Source: Macrobrachium rosenbergii
Lineage: Eukaryota > Arthropoda > Malacostraca > Decapoda > Palaemonidae
Length of the DNA stretch: 64,000 bases
Direction of reading: 5' to 3'
Assembly: GCF_040412425.1 (NCBI RefSeq)
Contig: NC_089788.1
Location: 71,447,720-71,511,719, forward strand
Shown: positions 41,671 through 57,273 of the stretch, in pieces
How positions within the stretch are numbered: position 1 is the first letter of the stretch
Layout of the letters: every line of letters starts with the position of its first letter
Translations under genes and position numbers: made by a program
Notes under the pieces: model-generated
Database searches by the model: none
What the model saw: the letters and a program-made list of their open reading frames with translations, nothing else
What the model was told of the DNA's origin: nothing

Positions 41671-41973
41671 GATGGGTAATAACATAACCCGTAAATGTGA
41701 AATACAAAAGTCACGGTGATAGTGAGGCGAATCGATATTTTTGGTAATCCTTGTCAGAATATATACACGTATATATTTTTTTCGAACGCCCGAACCGGTC
41801 TCTTCAGTCTCGAGTGATACGACAGCTGCAGTGAATCCAGTTCCCCTCTCGCTTCAATTCTGTGTTTACTTTATTGACAGCGTTTGCCTTGCTAAGAATA
41901 TTTATTGCTTCTAGGTACATCCGTCAGGGTCTGAAGACTTTTGCTCCGCCGAGTTTGGGATTGGGAGAAAATG

Positions 41974-41976
<3 letters not shown>
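41671..41976. other. Unique DNA, nothing recognised
   Basis: No supportable feature. Confidence 0.5.
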
Positions 41977-42065
<89 letters not shown>

Positions 42066-42104
42066 TTGTGTGTATGTATATAGTATAAATTATATATATA
42101 TATT

Positions 42105-42155
<51 letters not shown>
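41977..42155. repeat. (TA)n-(TG)n-(TA)n compound microsatellite
   Basis: TA to 42051, TG to about 42070, then a second TA block at about 42112-42155. Confidence 0.95.
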
Positions 42156-42169
<14 letters not shown>

Positions 42170-43799
42170 TTATAAATAAATATGTATATGTACATATATT
42201 CATACATATATGTAACATATATATATGTGTGTGCGCGCGCGTTTGCGTGAACACAGTCACCAGTTTTTCATTGTCAAGGTGGCAGTTATCTCTTAACTTC
42301 TTGATATTTTATAAATTTTCTCTGACACTTATGAAATGAAGAAGTAAACGAACAAAATTTCTCCATCCCAGGTGGAATTCAAACCGTGGTTAGGGCACAA
42401 AAGTTAGTCATTAGTTCGTTATTCCATCGAGAGGTATTGGAGTTTTATTTTAACTCATGTTCTTATATCGGTCGATTTAAGACACATTTCAGAGAGCTGT
42501 GAGGGAGCCATTGTTCACCATGGAGACATCATGATAAGCTGTTACATCTTGTGCCTAAAGGTCCCACACAGCTATTTTAACTCTATTAAAATATATTTAA
42601 TTATATTGACATTATGTACAAATGGATAAATATATTCTTATCCTTCTTAGTGGTGTAATGGGCTAAGCACTGACTTAGTGTTTAAACAGAATAGGAAATA
42701 ATTTCTCTTGGAAGAAGACTTTAAAAGATCAATACTTTTAAATGTTCTGCGTTTTTGGTGGAAATATATCCAGAGCTACTAGGAAATGAGAAGTTAACAG
42801 GTAATTGTGGTCACTGAATTGTATACTCATATGAATAAAAACTGTGCTTTCACCTACTGCGTAAACACATACATTAATCTTTGAATTAATAATTTTCAGC
42901 TTCAAAGTGGGATGCGTAATGTCAGCCAAATAAAATTTCTCTTGCACATTATTTAAATACTACTTTAATGTTCAAAAGTAAAATTCAAGGAAAAGACGGC
43001 ACAATGCCAGATGACCCAAGGATTGACATCGTATTCATGGCCGTTGGTATTTTTTTCAAGGTTTCATCTTTTTCTGCAAAAGAGAACTTTTTGAACTGCG
43101 AATTGCCAGAACTGATTGCTTTCTTATCATAACTGCCGGTGATATTCTAAAGCCTTCTTGTGACAAATATTTTTTTGTCAGACGATCTGTTTTTATGAAG
43201 ACAGTCAATCTATCAGTATTAAATTGTATTCTCAAATCATTTATTTTGGTCTACAGTTTACAGGGATTTGCAAAGCTGAAAGCGATAAAAAATATGATGG
43301 TCAATTATTATTATTTTTTTTACGTTTTTGTAATATTAATCGCAATTTCTGTAAGTTATGCTATGTTTTTTTTTTTTTTTTGCAGTGGGTGAAATCACGT
43401 ATTAACTTATCTGTTTCCTAATATTGCGGATGTATTTTCCACGAGTTCTGTAAGGAGACTATGTTTCTGTAAAGGGTGAAGTTACCTCTTATCTATTTCT
43501 CAGTATGACGAATGCTCTTTCAGAGAAATTTTCTAGAATTATGTCGTTAGACAGATTTATACAACCATACCAGCTTAAACATGTCAAACAAAGTATATCT
43601 TGTACTTTTATTGTTCCTGAGACTTATTGGGAAGAGGATTCTTGGAAATACATGGTATCTGTTGAAGAATATTGATAAGTAGGCTATACATGGGTAAGAG
43701 GAACTGTAAGAAAACTAAAGTTTTTAGATTACATGTCAGTGCAGGAGGAAGTTGAGGGTAAATGGTGGCAACAGTAAGATTATAGGGATAAATAGAAAC
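42156..43799. other. Unique AT-rich DNA with weak tRNA-like traces
   Basis: Alternating TGTGTGTGCGCGCGCG at about 42224-42241. No gene recognised. A tRNA-like sequence is entered separately at 42350. Confidence 0.5.
42350..42430 (-). mobile_element. tRNA-like sequence (possible SINE head)
   Basis: On the minus strand, CACGGTTTGAATTCCACCTG resembles a pol III B box. Single copy, no A box I trust, so only a weak call. Confidence 0.28.
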
Positions 43800-44320
43800 A
43801 GTGAAAGTGGAAGAATGAAGAGTTAAAATGTTCAGTGGAAGGATGGAATCATTTGAATTGTTCAAGCATTCTGGAATAAACGTAACAGATCATAGTAGGA
43901 TAATGAGAGCGCTGAGTTAAGAAGTAAATGAAGCAAGAAAAGTATCTGGATTTTTACAGAACGCTAAAAAGGTGATTAGAGTGTTTATGAACCGTGAGAA
44001 TGAATGAAGGAATATTTGAGCTAATGTTGTGGAGATGAACTGTTTGCTTAGTATAGGTGGTATAAGAAGAATTGAGGAGGATGAGGAATGGGGGAGATAA
44101 TAAATAGAAGTGTTAATAAGGTTAGGGCGGGTGAAAGGACGACTTAGAATATTTTGAAGATGAGAGGCTGGCGAAAAGAAAATATAATTCTGAGGTGTTA
44201 GGAGGTAGGTGATGCGAACATAGAAAGTGGATAGGAAGAAAGATCCAGGAAGCACCGAAGTATATATGCATAATATATACCAACATATATGTAAGTGGAT
44301 TCGACGTCCTGCTGTTGAGT
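43800..44320 (+). mobile_element. RTE-like LINE fragment, C-terminal RT region
   Basis: From 43921 one frame reads EVNEARKVSGFLQNAKKVI, two stops, then ANVVEMNCLLSIGGIRRI. This resembles the RTE segment E-V-x-x-R-x-x-E-A...E-M-K-C-L-R-S-x-C-G-x-x-R. About 40 residues expected between the blocks are absent, suggesting an internal deletion. Further on, ERLAKRKYNSEV appears in another frame near 44163. Frameshifts and stops make it a dead copy. Confidence 0.7.
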
Positions 44321-44460
44321 ACTCTGTGTGGTTGCATGAACTAACTTTTGGTGGCAGTGATTATTGTGGCGGTCTTGTGATGAAGCCAGCTCTTGATAGG
44401 GATAATACTTTTAAAGTTGAAATAATCAAACAGGCACACATGTATATTAGCCTATAGTAC

Positions 44461-44604
44461 GGATACTTGATAATGTGGACTGTTTGTCCAAGAAAGCTTG
44501 TAACTTTTTCTGAATAAGTACTCCATTAGATACCATCCAGTTTGAATGAGGTCCTTTTAGTAATTCTACTAATGCACAGAACAATTGTGTATGTGATAAA
44601 GTTA

Positions 44605-44606
<2 letters not shown>
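44461..44606 (+). mobile_element. Single-arm copy of the 45921 foldback family
   Basis: GGATACTTGATAATGTGGAC through ATGCACAGAACAATTGTGTA matches 45997-46147 with only a few differences. Both copies end GTTAATATATA and run into (TA)n or TA-rich DNA. This fixes the right end of the element. Confidence 0.88.

Positions 44607-44690
<84 letters not shown>
44605..44690. repeat. (TA)n/(CA)n compound microsatellite
   Basis: TA, then CA, then TA with TTTA interruptions. Confidence 0.95.
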
Positions 44691-48256
<3,566 letters not shown>

Positions 48257-48760
48257 TTATTATTATTGAGCTGCAATCCCCAGTTGGAAAAGCAGAATAC
48301 TACAAGGGATCCGAAAAGGAAAAATAAATTAAGAAGTACATAGTAAATTATAAAAGGCAACAACATAAGAATTTAATGGGACTTGATTTTCTGTCCAGTA
48401 GTTGAACTGCGTCAGCTGATGAAGACCAATCAGGGGAGCATTATTCTAAATATATTACAGTTTAAAAGGATGAAAATATGTCTTGAAAGACTTCTGGTTT
48501 ACTGATCTCTTGTGCATTTGAAGGAGAAAAGGACCGGATATGTTTCCCAGAGGTGAATTTGCAGTTAAGTATAACACCTAGAACTTCAAATGCGCTGCAT
48601 GGAGTGAAAGGAGCACTACTGACCTTCACTTGCATAATTTGTTTATCTTAGTTTTATGCGCATTTTGCTTTCCAGAAATAAAGTGTACATTTTGTAGTAC
48701 ATTTTCTTCTTTGAAAATAACAATATTATCGTTAGTCTCGTATTTCTATCACTTGCTAGA
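48257..48760 (-). mobile_element. Jockey-like LINE fragment, reverse transcriptase region
   Basis: Read on the minus strand from about 48640 to 48505, one frame gives SSAPFTPCSAFEVLGVILN and then CKFTSGKHIRSFSPSNAQEI. This matches the F-x-x-L-G-V-x-x-D-x-x-L-x-F-x-x-H-I-x-x segment near the end of Jockey/CR1-type RT domains. The 3' side reaches CTGCTTTTCCAACTGGGGAT and a short AATAATAATAA, again a TAA-type end. Upstream stops show decay. Confidence 0.68.
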
Positions 48761-49486
48761 GGAGTGATACACCAGGAGTTTACTGTATTGAAAATTATGC
48801 ATTGGTTAGTTATTTATTGTTTTGATAGGGATATTTTTGTTTTAATAATTAATTAGTTGCAATAACAATGAACGGGTAATGTTGGTCGCTGAGGGTTGCA
48901 TGCAGGTTGATAGCTGAAATAATTTCCAGTATTCTTGATGCTTTACGAAAGAAGTAGTAGTCACACACTTGTTTAATTTATGAAGCAACTTTAAAACCGG
49001 AGTATATTTAGTATCAAACTAAATAATGTTATTGTAAATGAAATATTTTCTGATGTGGTCAAACGATTTGTTTCTTCTCCCGATCCTGTCAGTTAAATAA
49101 AAGACTGAGGATTAAGTTTCTTGCGTGGCCTCAAGTTCTTGAATGTAGGTTACGCGTAATGTCGAGTGAAGGTAAAACTACAATACCCGTCTTAAAACTA
49201 GGAAAATTATCATTCGGATGCTGTGAATACCCAAACGGAATGAAGCTAATTTATTACGGATACCCTACTGACTTTGCACTCTCTCTAGTCAAATAACCTG
49301 TCATTTAAAAGGCGCTGCACCCGAACACATTTCTCAAGGATTTTTATCCCAGGAATTCCGAGCAATCTCAGGTGCTGTTAGTAGATGCTGCTGCCCCCTC
49401 TGGCTTCTTCCAGACATTCCTTGCTGCTCACGTGCTTTCCACATGAAGGAAGACCTTAAGAACGGCGATTGGAATGAATGGGATAT

Positions 49487-49490
<4 letters not shown>
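48761..49490. other. Unique AT-rich DNA, nothing recognised
   Basis: No supportable feature. Confidence 0.5.

Positions 49491-49552
<62 letters not shown>
49491..49552. repeat. (CT)n microsatellite
   Basis: Pure CT tract. Confidence 0.95.
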
Positions 49553-49556
<4 letters not shown>

Positions 49557-49672
49557 TCCATTTGCTCTTGCAGATTCGGTTTAAGCACTTTGCTCTTTAT
49601 ACGTAAATGTATTTGTGAAGGTATTTTATTGTTCTTTAGTACTTAGGAAATGTTATTAAACACAAGGGGGAT

Positions 49673-49678
49673 ATATAT

Positions 49679-49716
<38 letters not shown>

Positions 49717-49751
49717 CTATATACACATAAAGATGTTTGCATACTGTATAT

Positions 49752-49831
<80 letters not shown>
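49673..49831. repeat. (CA)n and two (TA)n blocks
   Basis: CA at 49680-49693, TA to about 49716, then a longer TA block at 49759-49830. Confidence 0.93.
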
Positions 49832-49834
<3 letters not shown>

Positions 49835-50517
49835 CGTATAATATATATACCGGAGATAGGAAAGAAAAAGCAGCACGTTATCCTCTTGACGCGTGTCCTT
49901 TTAGCATTCGAGGAAGTCTTCAGGAACTCTAGTGTAAGTCCTTCCCTTCCTCCATCGCTCCATTTTCGCCCGAAGATTTCAGATTCAAAGCAAATTCTCC
50001 TCCTGGTCATCGTCTTTTATCATTGTAGACCTGGCATCCAAATCTAATTTGGTAGGAGGCCGATGCTGAGTTCGAACTTTTTCTTTGCAGCTCCTGAAAC
50101 GTTGAGCAAGTGAGGGAATTTTACCTAAGAATATTTGCAGCAGTCCGTCTTTAGCCTTTTTAAGTGCTACCGTGTTTTTCGACAGGTATATTTGTTGCTG
50201 GATACACCACATAACCAATGTTAGACCCATAGTGGTTTGAAATTGAAATGCACTTAGTTTTCTTCCTATTAATCCAGTGTGAAATCATGCAAGGTTCTTG
50301 AGACGTCATTATAACAGGGTGAACCGCGGCTCAGGGATCAGCCTCTTTGTCTTGTTCAAAGGAAAATTCAGAGCTGTAAATGAAGTTAAATTAATAAATG
50401 TATGGTCATTTTTTATATGGAAAATGTGTCATTGTTTTTTCACGACTGAATATTAACTGGCATCTCCTTTGAAGAGAAAAAAATAGTTATTCTTTTCAGC
50501 TGTTGACGACAAGATAG

Positions 50518-50523
<6 letters not shown>
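49832..50523. other. Unique DNA, nothing recognised
   Basis: No gene or repeat family recognised. Confidence 0.5.

Positions 50524-50592
<69 letters not shown>
50524..50592. repeat. (GA)n microsatellite
   Basis: GA tract, first of two similar tracts 230 bp apart. Confidence 0.95.
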
Positions 50593-50594
<2 letters not shown>

Positions 50595-50816
50595 AATAGT
50601 ACTCAAAGAAGCTGAGATAAAGGAAAAGTTCTGTTTCCTTAACTTTTGCCTACATTAGGCATCCCAGGTTTGTCGCAACTTTAATTAGATTACTCTCGGC
50701 AGCGTCTGCATATAGTTCAGAAAAATGATGTTGACAGATTCTGATCAAATTTGAAACTGCTTAATTTAGTTTCATTCTCTTTATATCTGATAAGAATTTA
50801 TCAACTTCGGTAGTCT

Positions 50817-50819
<3 letters not shown>

Positions 50820-50886
<67 letters not shown>
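50820..50886. repeat. (GA)n microsatellite
   Basis: GA tract of nearly the same length as the one at 50524. Confidence 0.95.
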
Positions 50887-50889
<3 letters not shown>

Positions 50890-51949
50890 ATTTTTCTAAA
50901 TCAGAGCTTCAAACTTTTTCTTGTTTGCTAGTAATCAGAGAACGGGCAGACGTCAGGTATCATTCTTAAGGGATGAGAAAACTTAAAAGCTTAAATTGAA
51001 GATATGTTCAGCCTTGTGAACAGCTCAAACAGTGAGTCTCCATTGAGTATTATATGTTTTTATGTGTTCTGATAATTCATCTTCCGTATCCTATCAGCTG
51101 AGAGGTATTAAAACTTGTGTGATTACCATTAACTTCAACTTCTTGGGACATTGTTTCAGCTAGTTACAGTTATCTCTCAAGGAAGTGAGTCCCTCAACTA
51201 TAAATGGTCTGTTTCTGAGTTAATTACATTATTTAAAGTTTCTTTACATTTGTGCATTTTTATGTGAATGTGTCTAAAATCGATGCGATATCAGAATAGG
51301 GCGTAAACAGTACTGGAAAATTTTTCAAGTGAAATAAAAAGGTAAAAATATGGGACTTGTACGTACTAATAAACTGACTCTTTATAGTCACATCATTATT
51401 TGATTTACAGACAGATCTTGCGGTGTGTTTTTGACAGCTTCCATTTTCTTCAGAGTACATTGTCAAAGATATCCTACAGACCATTCTTTGACAATCTTCA
51501 CCTGAAGGTTTTCGAATTTGGAGGTCATCCATTCACTTTTTCACCATAAAATTCAACTACTACTAATGAAACCTTTGAATCCTTCGCTACCCAATTGTCT
51601 TTTTTTAATCATCTCGTATCACTTGCGTCAATTCTAACAGGTCCCTACCCTGGTATATTTGGTGAATCAAATTTTTATCGTAGTTGGCAGTGCCTCTTCC
51701 GAGTTACTTATTTCACTCTTGGTCTCGCCTTTTTTGCAGATCTCCTGTTTCTGTCATGACAAGCTTCAGCTTTCAGATACTGAGCAGAGGTAAAAGAAGA
51801 GAAAGTCAGAATTGACGGCGAGCAAGTTTAATCATAAGTGAAAACCTGAAAATTGATGTATAAATAAATTGTGATGCGAACTTGCTGGAAACAAAGCTGG
51901 GTGGTATGTCACAAAAAAGTACATCACGGAAGGTAGCAGTGTATATGCT
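50887..51949. other. Unique AT-rich DNA, nothing recognised
   Basis: No supportable feature before the LINE fragment at 51950. Confidence 0.5.
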
Positions 51950-52581
51950 CAAGATTTGGAAGTCTGTCTACTGAAGCCAAAGTTGGAATGTTTGAATGAG
52001 TTTTTGTATCCATTTCTTCTGTTTGTAAGGAAAGTGTTGATTCCGAATGCGAATGAATGACAAACAAGTAAGATTGTCAGCTGAAGTGTTAGCCTACAAT
52101 ATGTCTGGTATGGAAAACTGAAATGCTTGGAAATGTTGAGGCAGGTAAAAGTAGCGGTGAAAACTCAGTGGTGGTGTAGAGGTAGATGGTGTTTAGAGAT
52201 GGTTTGGGAATGTGGAGAGAATGGACGCTGGAAGGTTAATGAAAAAAGTGAATAATCCATGAGAGCTGGAAGGAAGGAGGGTGAAACTTAGAAAGTGGTG
52301 GACAGATACATGGAAAAGTTATTAAAATGAAAGGGACTTAATATCCATAAAAGATAGAATGACGCCGGATGTATGTATATGGGGCGATTACTATTCTGGG
52401 AATTTTTTTACACTAAGATTTCATCCATAATTTAGCAGTTAATGAATGTTGCAGTGACTGTTGTCTAGACTTTACTCTAGAACCACCCAAAGCCGTGGAA
52501 ACGGCTGGCTCACTGCTGATATACATGTGTATAATGACAACAATGTTTGTTTATATTAAAGATAAAGGAATATAATCAAAT

Positions 52582-52590
<9 letters not shown>
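51950..52590 (+). mobile_element. 5'-truncated RTE-like LINE: RT C-terminus plus probable 3' UTR
   Basis: The frame from 52197 reads RWFGNVERMDAGRLMKKV, then NNP, a stop, and ELEGRRVKLRKWWTDTW to 52313. This is the R-W-F-G-H-V-x-R-M...R-G-R-x-x-x-R-W-x-D ending of RTE-type elements. Upstream, GLSTEAKVGMFE near 51970 fits the K-x-L-x-x-x-x-K-x-x-x-x-x block. After the coding end come AAAGCCGTGGAAACGGCTGG and AATGACAACAATG, likely 3' UTR, before (TA)n at 52587. Stops and shifts show a dead copy. Confidence 0.75.

Positions 52591-52650
<60 letters not shown>
52587..52650. repeat. (TA)n microsatellite
   Basis: TA tract immediately after the probable LINE 3' UTR. Confidence 0.95.
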
Positions 52651-52655
<5 letters not shown>

Positions 52656-54642
52656 TATGTGTGTGTATATGTGTGTATTTTATTTTATCCTTTATACACA
52701 CAAACATTGTGTCATTGTGTATGTATATTTGCTCTACATACGTGTGTGTATACACGCACACACATAAATTTGACAGAAATGTATTATTTCTGCAAAATCC
52801 TATGCCTGGACTACGTGTTGAATTATTAGGAGGGGGAAATAGCTCACCCTGTTCTTTTTAATAGCAATATAAAATGCGTGGAAGAAAAGAGCGAAATTAA
52901 TAATGTGGATTCCAAGCTCTAATATGAGCCGGTTTTGCTGCAGTTTTTGCTTATACGATGAGAAAAATGGTTTGCAATAATCTGGTGTGGTAGTAGTCCA
53001 AAAATTTAGGAATGAAACGTGTATGAGATTAATTAGATTATCTTTTAATTCCCCGTGTCATGGGTCATAATTTCTGCCTTTTGTGCTGTTACTTTGAAAT
53101 GGTCGAAAAAAAGGATTCACTTTGCTCTATTTTTTCACCTTAATTATAGAATAAATGTATCACGGGCAATACAGAGGATTTTTATTTAATTCCGATGCTG
53201 ATTTTTAGGGGGCTGGAGGAAAAGGGGCGAGAAGTGGAAGGCAAATAGCTTTATGGCTCGCATAATCTTTCTGCTCTCCTCCTGCCGTTTCACCGTCAGA
53301 TTCTTTTCATTTTTAGGGAAACTGATGGTTTAATTGGATGCTGGAAATCGTATCTGGATTTTCTCATTTATTGCGATCGCCTCCTTATTTTTATTTTGGA
53401 AGTGTTTGAATTTTCCCTTGATTCAGGAAGATATCAAGTGTCGCAAAATATGGGCGTGTTTATGTTTTATGGATAACTGTCACAGTCGTGTTTCTCTATT
53501 TTTTTTTTTTTCGTAGTGTATTTTATGCAACTCAAGCCCTGACGTCCACTTAACAGAAATTTCATGTCAGATAGCACACCTTTATTTTTTTATTTTTTGG
53601 TTTCATGTTTAAACTGGGATGGTGTATCAGATTTTTGTTTCTTAGAATAATTTTGATTTAGTAGACGTGTAAGAATTCATATGTTGTGACTGGCTGCGTG
53701 AATTTACCCACACTATTAGAATCCCAAAGCTTTCCAGACGTAGGTTGGTAAGTTCAGTCTCATGGGCATACATTAGACTATTTCAGTTTCATGTTAGACT
53801 TTTCCAGCTCCAGCTTTGAAGTAAGGCAGTTCTTTCATTCTAAATAGGCCATGCTATTGAAATTGCAATGAAGAGTTGTTCTGCCACATGTAACTCTTAG
53901 TTCAGTCGTTGTGCTTGTGCAGTCCGGCCAAACATCACCGATCAGTCCGTTTGAGAGTAGTAATTATATATAGTTTATCCTTGATATATGAAGCAAGAAG
54001 TCAGAAATACTTATATTGCTCTCACAGGCGGTAGGCGGCTGCGGTATTAGTAGTAGTAGATCTGTAGGAGGAGGAAATTTTCCCTTGACGCAGAGCAATG
54101 GAAATTAATCTCGCAGTTCATCATGTTAGGAATATTCTTCATTTATCTGTTCTCAGGAATCGTTTGGATGCTGTCATTTTCTCTCTGTTAGGAGCCCATT
54201 TTTTCGGTAATACAAAGCTTTGTCTACGGTCTTGAACTTTCAAGAAGGCTAGTCCGTAGCTTAGAGTTGTTTGATACCAAAAATATTGCTTTCACATATA
54301 TTTTCGTAGACTAATGGGAACCAGCTTCACTTACTATTCGTACTCGCATATTAATTGTGCATTTCTTTGGTTTTTGTACCACCAAATAATTTTATTAATT
54401 GTTAAGTCCTTTTGAGTTCGATGGTGATTTCTGAGCTGCATTTGGTATTTACTTTTTACCAGCAGAGTATATTGCTGTTATCATCTGACTGAATTCTAGT
54501 TAATACTAAAGGCTTCATTTTACAAATTACGACGAAGGGATATGATTTTATAGTAATGCTGAACTGCAAATCTGTAAAGTTGATCTTGAGACCTTCAAAA
54601 AAGTATATCTTCCAGATGAAATGTGGTATCCGCACGCTTGAA
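52651..54642. other. Unique AT-rich DNA with a GC-balanced patch
   Basis: About 53160-53420 is balanced in composition (GCAAATAGCTTTATGGCTCG, CTCATTTATTGCGATCGCC) without an ORF. A small AGTAGTAGTAG cluster is near 54048. No gene recognised. Confidence 0.5.
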
Positions 54643-54713
54643 AACACACACATACACACACACGCACACACACACACACACACATACACACACACGCACA
54701 CACACACACACAC
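54643..54713. repeat. (CA)n microsatellite with variant units
   Basis: About 70 bp of CA with CATA and CG interruptions. Confidence 0.95.
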
Positions 54714-57083
54714 GAAGAAAATTGATCCAAAACCAATTTATAAAAGAAAAGTGTGTTCAGATACATGCCTTCTGAACATTGGCAGCAAGCAGTTCCTTGC
54801 AGTTTACAACGTTTACAAACATAATTATTACCGTACTCTTAATTGGGCATGCGTACTTGATTGACATGGTTTTGATTTGTAGAGGTCATTAACTTGAACC
54901 TAAAATGATACAAGATGAGTGCACTTACCTTGACTGGTATTCAAACACAAACCTTTTAGGGTTGGTACATCAGAGATAGTGGCTTAAAGAACTAAGCCGT
55001 CATGATAGGTGCACTCATTACCCTTTGGGTGTGTTATTTACAGGGCATAGTGAATTCCATGTTAATTGTTGTTCTAAATCTTAAAAGTGTAAATATGTCA
55101 AGTGCAAAATAAGTGCCACTCACATGCCCAACCTACAGTATGTATGTATGTGTGTGTATATATACATATATATACACACACACGTGTGCAGAAATACATC
55201 ATTCTCGACCACAGTGTTATACAGATGTATGTAATTTATAATCACATGTCTACTTGTATTTTCTAAGGATAAGTAAAACACGGTGGCTACATCTAGCCTT
55301 TTGGTTAAAATTAGTGTCTCATAGAATTAGGCTTTAAATGTTTGTACATCCAGGTAATCGAAATAATTACTTACGACTTAAAACATTTTTTTACATTGGA
55401 ATAAGGAAGACATTTTTTCACAGGTGTTGAAACATAACAGAACCGACGCAAGTCGAATAAGACTGTTGGGAATTTTCATTTACCAGGCAGGGCATGTGGT
55501 GCGTAATCTCGTATTTCAGTGCTTATGAAATTCAAGTACAATTTCTCCCGCAACTTACGGCACCGTAGTACGCCGGATATTGGCACACACAAACGTCTCG
55601 GATCCGTTTATTAACACGTAAATATGACAACGAAAAAAAAAAAACGAAATATGTCCCCGAGTCATTTTGTCAGACTTCCCTCTTCCGAAAGCAGATGTCT
55701 GCATCGTTCCGAATTTCAGAGAGACCCGTTCCGCTCAGAATTCTGAATCATAATGTAATAGAAGTTCAAGTCACAAAATGCTTCGGCTGTCCCTCGCCCA
55801 ATTTAATTATATCCCCATCTTTTTATGGGCGGGTTTGAGCCCATTCGAAAAACTCGCCTAACTCAATGTCAAGGCGAGGGATATTACATTACAAACAGAA
55901 TATGAAGAGACGGGGGAGGGGAGAGAAGGGCCCAGACGCCGGGAATTAATCTCGAAGCTTCAAGACTCTTTCTCGAGATCATATAAGTTTACGGGTTCGC
56001 CCTTTTATTTTCAGCGGGTTATCTTATCTCGCGGGAAAAGTGCCCAAATGAAAACCCCTACGGTCTCATTAGCGGCATTTTTCTCACTTTGAACGTTCAG
56101 TAGGTAAGCTCAAAAAGGTCATTTAACCTTGCTGTAGCTCTGTGTTGTTCTCATGTTCTGTTTTCTTTGCAGCTTTTTTGAGGATTTTATTTATATTTTT
56201 TTCGTGATAGATCGTAGATTTACACCTCATCAGCCACAACACTACCGAGGGGCTTAAAATCACAACTGTTGTGTAGAGTCAGTCTTTATCATTGGCTTTT
56301 GAGTTGTAAGACTTTTTACCAGTAATCCTGAGACGCATTTCCTACTAGTTACTATCACTAGATGCACAGCAGCTTGTATCTGATAACTGAACGCTTGGAG
56401 CCTCCTAGATCCGGACCCATCTAAGAGTCAAGATGGGTATTCCTTGTCTGCCCTCTCTCACCCTTTTGCCTAACATGTAAATAATGCATAATCTTTCCTA
56501 GAGTATATCTCACTCGTTGAAGTTACAGTAATATTAAAAGTCAAAATCCCACTATTTAGTTAGGGAATTCATGAATTTCTGTTTCATGATTAAATGGAAA
56601 GGGTTTTGTAGAACTGTGTTCATCAAAAAGTACATTTTCTTGCCGTGGTTAGTAATTGATTAATTCGACTTGACATCGATAGCCACCATCTTCAGGTTAT
56701 TAGAAAGCAAATTGAATGTCAAGATTTGAAATCAGAATTGAAGAGTCGCGTGGATATTGTTATCTAGGTGTCATCTAGACTTTTTAAGAGAATTCACTAC
56801 AAGAGGGATATGGAAATTCTTGGACGTGCTTTCTGCACCACCCCAGTGAGAATAGCGCGTGATGTCAGCTGGACCCCCCTGAGGGTACCAGGAGAATTGG
56901 ATAACCCAGACCTACTCGGATGGAAACTATGAGCCAGGAAGCTGGAGATGGGTGGAGATTGGTGTAAGTGGAAGCACAAAAATGACAGGACTGGGGAAAT
57001 TCACAGAGGCCCTCGACTTCGCACGGTGTTGGAGGTGATGATTATAATTATGAATTTTTAATGTAAAAACACGTGGTAATACA

Positions 57084-57086
<3 letters not shown>
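54714..57086. other. Unique DNA including the largest GC-balanced island
   Basis: About 55540-56110 stands out as complex, balanced sequence without a sustained ORF. It includes GCATCGTTCCGAATTTCAGA, CCGTTCCGCTCAGAATTCTG, an ACTCGCCT...AGGCGAGG inverted pair near 55851-55880, and AAAAGGTCATTTAACCTTG near 56113. 56790-57040 has unusual GC-rich text (CTGGACCCCCCTGAGGGTAC) that I could not assign. Confidence 0.5.
54917..55018 (-). mobile_element. tRNA-like sequence bounded by GAGTGCAC inverted repeat
   Basis: The minus strand contains GTGTTTGAATACCAGTCAAG, loosely B-box-like, and the block is bounded by GAGTGCAC and GTGCACTC. Weak, single copy. Confidence 0.25.

Positions 57087-57167
<81 letters not shown>
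57087..57167. repeat. (TA)n microsatellite
   Basis: About 80 bp of TA. Confidence 0.95.
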
Positions 57168-57172
<5 letters not shown>

Positions 57173-57208
57173 TTGGCTAGTCAGGAAGTGATGATTAAAA
57201 CTTTCTCA

Positions 57209-57209
<1 letters not shown>

Positions 57210-57272
<63 letters not shown>
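57210..57272. repeat. (TAA)n microsatellite
   Basis: About 21 trinucleotides. The left flank does not match the Jockey-like 3' UTR seen at 26377. Confidence 0.95.

Positions 57273-57273
<1 letters not shown>

Noticed and set aside
56790..57040. LINE coding remnant in GC-rich text
   Set aside because: The translations gave no ordered set of RT or endonuclease motifs.
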